NCBI RefSeq assembly: GCF_003265705.1
Contig: NW_020312859.1
Location: 1,007,259 to 1,071,258, forward strand
Direction: 5' to 3'
Source: Callorhinus ursinus
Taxonomy: Eukaryota; Chordata; Mammalia; Carnivora; Otariidae
Length of the DNA: 64,000 bases
The notes under the pieces are model-generated. The model ran no database searches, had not been told where the DNA came from, and saw nothing but the letters and a program-made list of their open reading frames with translations. Within the stretch, counting starts at the first letter, position 1. Each line of letters opens with the position of its first letter. This document shows, in pieces, positions 36,401 to 42,400 of the stretch. The position numbers and the translations under genes were made by a program.

Positions 36401-39400
36401 TCCAGTTTTCCTCTCTCACTCAAGTTGGAGCTTAGGGGTGCTAGAGCCAATTGGATTATTTGGGGAGCAAAGGGGTTTGGGTCCTGGGCCTACAGAGTTG
36501 GAGCAGAGAGCAGTTCAAGAAGCAGAGAAGCTGATGCCCGTTGGCTGAAGGTGTGGCCTTGGACCTGTCATTGACCCTCTCTGAGCCTTAGTCTCCCCAC
36601 CTGTGAAGGAGTATGATTGTCACTGTTGTCATCATGGTGGTCCATCCTAGCCTCCCTCCTAGACCCAGCCCTTGGGGATGGTGGCTGGGGCCGGGCGGGG
36701 GTGTGAACAGATGCCCCCCACCCCCCGCAGGAGTCGGGGCTGTCGGTGTGGATCGGTGGGCAGCTGCACCCGCTGGAGAACGTGCCCCCTGCTCTGGCTG
36801 TGCTGCTCATCACTGTTGTCGTGGCCTTCTTCACCGAGTTTGCCAGCAACACGGCCACCATCATCATCTTCCTGCCCGTCCTGGCAGAGCTGGTGAGAGT
36901 CGGGGGGGCGGTGGGAGGCTTCAGAAATCTCTCCCCTGCCACGAGGAGCTCCATCCCGGCTACAGGTGCCTTTGCTCTCTTCCAAAATGCATGCAAGTGT
37001 CAGACCCTGATTGTCTTTCTTTAAGAAATACGCAGGGTGAATACTTTCAAAGTGTACCAAATTTTCTTCCTTTGGAGACTTTTCTAGGAAAATATAAATT
37101 TTCAAATGTGGACTAAGACAAAGTAGGAAATCTAAGTAGACAAATAACCACAGGAGAAATTCTAATGGTAGACGAAGTTCTAAGCTCCCTCTAAAGAAGG
37201 GTTTCTCAGCACTATTGGCATTTGGGGCCAAAGAATTATCTGGAGGGCGGTCCTGTACGTTGTAGGATGTTCCTCAGCATCCCTGACCTCCATCCACTAG
37301 GTACCAGTAGCACTGCCCTAAATCGTGACAATCAAAAATGTCTCCAGACATTGGCAAATGTCCCCCGGTTGGGGAGACAAAACCATCCCCCGTTGAGAGC
37401 CACCACCCTAAAAATCACTAGCCAGTCCTCGGAGGGTCGGCTAGGTGAGACCTAGCAAACCCGCAAAAACAGCCAGCTCCCACCTTACTTACACTGTTTC
37501 AGAGCACAGAATAATGGAGAAAGCCATCCAATCCAGGAATAAGGTGAACAAAAGCCAGACACCAAAACCAAAGAAGGACAGCAAAGGGGAAAAAAATAGT
37601 CACAACTCCATCTCACACATGAACAAAGATGCAAATAAATAAAATGCAAAATAAATCTAGAATCATGCAAAAAGAACAATATATCGTGATCAAATGAGTT
37701 TGTGTTCAGAATTTCAAAACCGATTAACACTAGAAGCAATCAGCAGAGTTCTATATTTAAATAGATTAAAGAAGACCAAGCCATATGATTATCTTAATAG
37801 AATCCAGAACTCATCACATTAAATCAGTGTGGCAACTACACGCTTTGTATGTCAAAGGTGATATACCAGGCACACTTACCCAAGCCACTTTTTTTGGTTT
37901 TTGTTGGCTTATTTTTGCATGAATTTGTAATGGAGATCACACTGTGTTAGCATACAGAGATGTACTTTATCCTTTTTCAGTGGCTAGGGGATATTCTGTT
38001 ACGAGTGGATAGCGGTGGGTCTTTTTAAGATCTCTACTGAGGGACACGTAGGTCGCTTCCAACCTTTGCTGTGATCCAGCAAAGCCTCCTGGACCCTTCC
38101 TTGTCTGTGCACCTTTGCTTACATGCCTGGATGAGATCCCTGGATTGAAGAGCATGTGCATTTATAATTTTGCTAGATGTGGGCAAATTGTCGTAAAGTG
38201 GGCACGCCATTTTACACCCCCACCAGTAGTGTGGGGTGGGGGTCTCCAAACCTTGCCAAGTGTGATTTGATTGAATCACACCCTTCCCCGGGATCTGAGG
38301 GAGCAGATGATTGAGAGAGATGGGGGCGCTGTGGGGTGTCGGGGAGGAGAAGCGTGGACCCAGCCAGGTCTGTTGGAGCAACTTTTGCTGGAGAAGACAC
38401 TAGTGAATGACACAGTGTTCTAAATGGTGCTTATTATCAAAACCAAGATGCTTTACATGTCAGGGAGTGAATTTAGCACTTTTTGAGAAAATGTGTATGC
38501 TTTGGGTTATCAAAATTCCCTCGAGGGGCCAAAAAAATGTCCCATCTTAAATACAGTAGTAGAGAGGAGACCAAAATGAATTGTAGACGAATACGTCATT
38601 TGGGAGAGGTGACAAACCAGCCCACCGAATGAGGCCAACACACAGATGCGTTTGATTCACACAGTCTTAGAAATTGGGAAAAGCTTCTCAGCAGATGCAA
38701 TCTCAAACTCTCTGTGTCTCCGAAATCTGGTGACACCCCAACTAACGGTGCCCGGGGCCTGGCTATGGGGACTGTTTGGCTGAGGGAAGGACCAGGCAGG
38801 GGACTCGGTATGTTAGAGCCTCAGCTGGGAACTTGTGAGGAATGCAGGCTCCTGGGGTGACCCCAGACCTGCGGAGTCAGAAACTCTGGGGGAAGTGGGG
38901 CCAGCAAGCTGTGTTTCAGTGAGTCGTCCAGGTCTGAGGATACACTCTCAGGCTGGAGAAGGTGTGTTCTAGAAAAATCTCCCCAGCCCAAGCTTGCGGC
39001 CCCGGAATGTCACTAACCTTGGGGATGTCTTCTCCGTGTGTCCCTTGGTTTGGGTTCTTTTCTCGTCTGTCTCTGCTTTTGCCTGTGGATCTGCGTTTCT
39101 GGCTGCATGTCTCTGTGTCTCTAAACCTGTCTCCTCGGCCGCTGCGATTCTTCTCGGCCGCTCTGCCCATCTCTGTCTGTACGTCTCTATCATTGTGTCT
39201 CTTTCTGTCTCTGTCTTGTGGTTGTGGCTTTCAACCATCTCCATCTGTTGCGGTGGCTTCTCTCTGTTTCCCTGTCGTGGTCTCTCCCGCACCCGGACCA
39301 GGCCATCCGCCTGAGAGTGCACCCCCTGTACCTGATGATCCCCGGCACAGTCGGCTGCTCCTATGCCTTCATGCTCCCGGTCTCAACACCACCCAACTCC

Positions 39401-42400
39401 ATTGCCTTCGCCTCCGGACACTTGCTGGTCAAAGACATGGTGAGTCGGGGCTCGACCCAGCAGAGGCCTGAGAGGGGGCGGCCAGCAGGTGCTGGGCAAG
39501 ACACCTGGGCGGGGCCCCCACTCCTCCACCCCCCACCCCTGCAGTCTCTGAATAAGTCATTTGGAGTGGGACCAGGAATATCTAGGTTTGTTTTAGCAAA
39601 CACTCTGGGATGATTCTTATGCTTAGACAATTTCGGGAAACACTGCCTTAGCGATGATTTTCCAGAGTCTGCTTCAGGGACAAGGAACTTCCTTCTCTCT
39701 CTGGGCACTGTTCTCTTTTCTCGTTCAGCCAACGGCTTCGTGCCTGGAATCTGTAGGAGAGACGAGCAGCAGGTCGCACCCTGGGGGGCCTGGAGAGCTC
39801 CCTCTCCCCTCACTCCCCTGCTGAACCCGCTCCTCTCTCCCTCCTCCTGCCTTCCCTGCCACTTCCCCTCCACTGGCTGCCTGGGGGCACTCAGGGAATG
39901 CAAATCCTAAGCTGGTGTAAACCATTTCCCGGTCCAGTCTCTCCAGGCGCAGAGACTCAGGCAGGATAAACCGGGAGGGGAAGGGAGGGAGGCGGTGGGC
40001 AAGAGTGAGAGACAGAAAGAGGTCACAGAGCAAACAGAGAGAGAAGCAGGAGGCTGGTGTGCCTGGAGCAGAGTTGGGAGGGTGAGGCCAGAGGCCTGGG
40101 GGAGGGCAAGGGTACAGAGCACGCAGGGCACAGATTTGGGATCTTAGGCAGCTCGCAGTGGGAGGGCTTAAAAGGTATTTGAGCAGGGCCATCCATGCAG
40201 GTAGGCTGGGTCCAAGAACCCAGGGGAAGGTCCCACAGGACCCGCCAAGAGGGTCCTTGGCTTCGCCCAGGACAGAAATCAAACGTGAGCCAGAGAAAGT
40301 GAAAACAGAGTTTATTGAATATCGTGAGTGACAGACAGAGTAGTAGAGGGAGTGTCTGGGAGACTCGGAGAGGAGAGAATGAGTCTCATCCTTGCTTGGG
40401 GTTAGGGGTTCACACTGGGAAGGGGTCTAGGGAACATCCGTGTGCCTTCAGGAATCCACGGTAGGGTCCCATCAAAGGGAGAGTCAGGTGAACCATAGGC
40501 TATTCCAGAAATCACTGGAGGTCGGGGTACGGATGCCACCGTCAGCCGGGGTTGGTTGGAAGCTGATGTCCTGGAATGTGTTTGGGATCTGGCTCTTCTT
40601 AGATGTTATCAGGTGTTTAGGGGCTAGGACAGAACTCAGAGAATAATTCACTTTCTTGCTTCCCCCTCGAAATGGGAACACAGCTTCTTTGGCTTATTCA
40701 GAGGCAAAGTATGGAGCAGGAGTAAACGGGGCCTGGCAGGAAAACAGGCGAGGCGGAGCCTTTCTAAAATGGAGTCCCTTCAGCTTCCCTAATTCGCAGT
40801 GACGTGGTTTGACTCCTGCCTTTCCGAGATCACTCTGGCTGCAGGGTGGAGTGGATCTTTGGGGGCTGGGGCTGAGTGTGGAACGGGGAGGCCACTGAGG
40901 GAGGGCAGCAGGAGGGCAGAGATGCGACCTAAGGCCTGTCCTGAGAACAAGGGGACAGCGAGAGAAATGGAGAGACATTGTGAGGGATGGAAGAGGCCGA
41001 GGGGAACAAGGGGGCAACAGAGGGGCAGACGTGTCGGAGCCAGTCTGGATCCGCGTGCCCACCTGCAGGCTCTGCTCCGGAGAGTGATGGTGGAGGTCGT
41101 TGACATGACGAATGTGGGACAAAGCAGGCATTTGGAGCCAGGCTCCCAGGAGCCCAGCCCTCCTCCCAGCCACCCCAAAGCTTTGGCCAGTCCCCTTCCG
41201 ATCCTCCGAAGTTGCCAGGGCTCTTCTGCAGAGGCAGGTCAGCATAAGGCAGTTGGACCTTGTCACTGGGCGTACTCCCTTCACGACTGACGCCCTTTCC
41301 ACGAGCCATCCGTGGTAATATTGACGTAACAATTCTCCTAAATCAACTGATATTTTTTTAAAAAAGATTTTTATTTATTTATATGACAGAGAGAGAACAC
41401 AAGCAGGGGGAGGGGTGGAGGGAGAAGCAGGCTCCTTGCTGAGCAGGGAGCCGGATGCGGGGCTCGATCCCAGGACCCTGGGACCATGACCTGAGCCGAA
41501 GGCAGATGCTTAACCGACTGAGCCACCCAGGCGCCCCTGAACTTACATTTTTTAAAACACTTTAAATAAGAGTATTTAAAGAGAAGAGTTTCTGACGCAT
41601 CTGGGCATGGAAAACTGGTATTGTACGCCATCGAAGGTAAGTCTAAAAAAAAAGGCACAGACCAAAAAAGCAAAATAATTACATTTGCCCTGAAACCGAT
41701 GACCTGGAGAAGGTTCTGAAGCCCTGCTTGCTCAGGAGGACAATTGGCAAGGAAGAGAGAAGTGTTAAGGGCATTGAAAAGAGAGTGACTCTCACCATGC
41801 AGTTCGCAGCTGAGCAATGCTAAGGTCAAACAACCAGAAAACCCGGATGAGAAACAGAGATGTTCAGCCCAAGTTTGGACTTAATGGCGCAAGAGGTCAG
41901 CCTGGGAAAAAACCAAACAGGCAGACTTGTTCTAGCTACTTAAAAAGGTCAAAATTCCCATAAGACAAATTCCTCACAACAAAAAAGTATGGCCTTAAGT
42001 AGACATGTAGTGAGTGTGGATAGGTGTGAGTGTGTATGAGTGTGTGTGTGTGAGTGTGTACATGTGTTATCGATCAAACCAGATTATTTTCAAGCTGTGC
42101 GACCTGGGTAAGCGCACTTCTCTGAGCCTCGTTTTCCTCTTCCGTAAAGGGGAAGTAATAATAATCACCCTTTGAGGGTGTCATAGGGATGGCACGTCTC
42201 TATGACACCCACACCGCACAGTGCCTGGCCCCTAGAAACCACTCGGCGGATGGGGACATTTGCAGCTCTCCGAGGGGCAGCCTAGGGTAGCATAAAGTTG
42301 GAAGGGTCTTGGGCATCCACCAGCCTGGATTTGTGTCCTGGAACCATCACTTCCCAGCTGGGAGATCTTGAGTGAGTGAGTTCCTGACTCTGGGCGTGGG

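Larger units (their letters stand above)
29244..36730 (+). other. SLC13A3: SLC13A3 intron 10
   Basis: 7.5 kb, the longest intron in the window. Minus MIR copies (29540-29760, 29930-30140, 30160-30370, 34540-34690), + MIR copies (30550-30740, 31615-31800, 33845-34060, 36000-36140), a long + L2 (32430-32940), the GAT/GGT satellite (33271-33795) and a + can-SINE (35781-35950). 34,700-35,700 is unassigned. Confidence 0.75.
36893..39301 (+). other. SLC13A3: SLC13A3 intron 11
   Basis: 2.4 kb. Minus MER20 (37200-37412), a + L1 ORF2 remnant (37490-37860), an antisense L1 3' remnant (37880-38260), a MER5-like piece (38815-38930) and a CT-rich tract up to the exon 12 acceptor (39030-39300). Confidence 0.75.

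Noticed and set aside
36568..37231. Minus-strand frames of 142 and 190 codons over SLC13A3 exon 11
   Set aside because: They overlap a well-supported + strand exon and have no splice or family support.
39361..41332. Minus-strand frames of 180, 185 and 212 codons in SLC13A3 intron 12
   Set aside because: No domain, no consistent splice signals, and low-complexity Pro/Ser-rich text. Kept only as a possible LTR in the findings.
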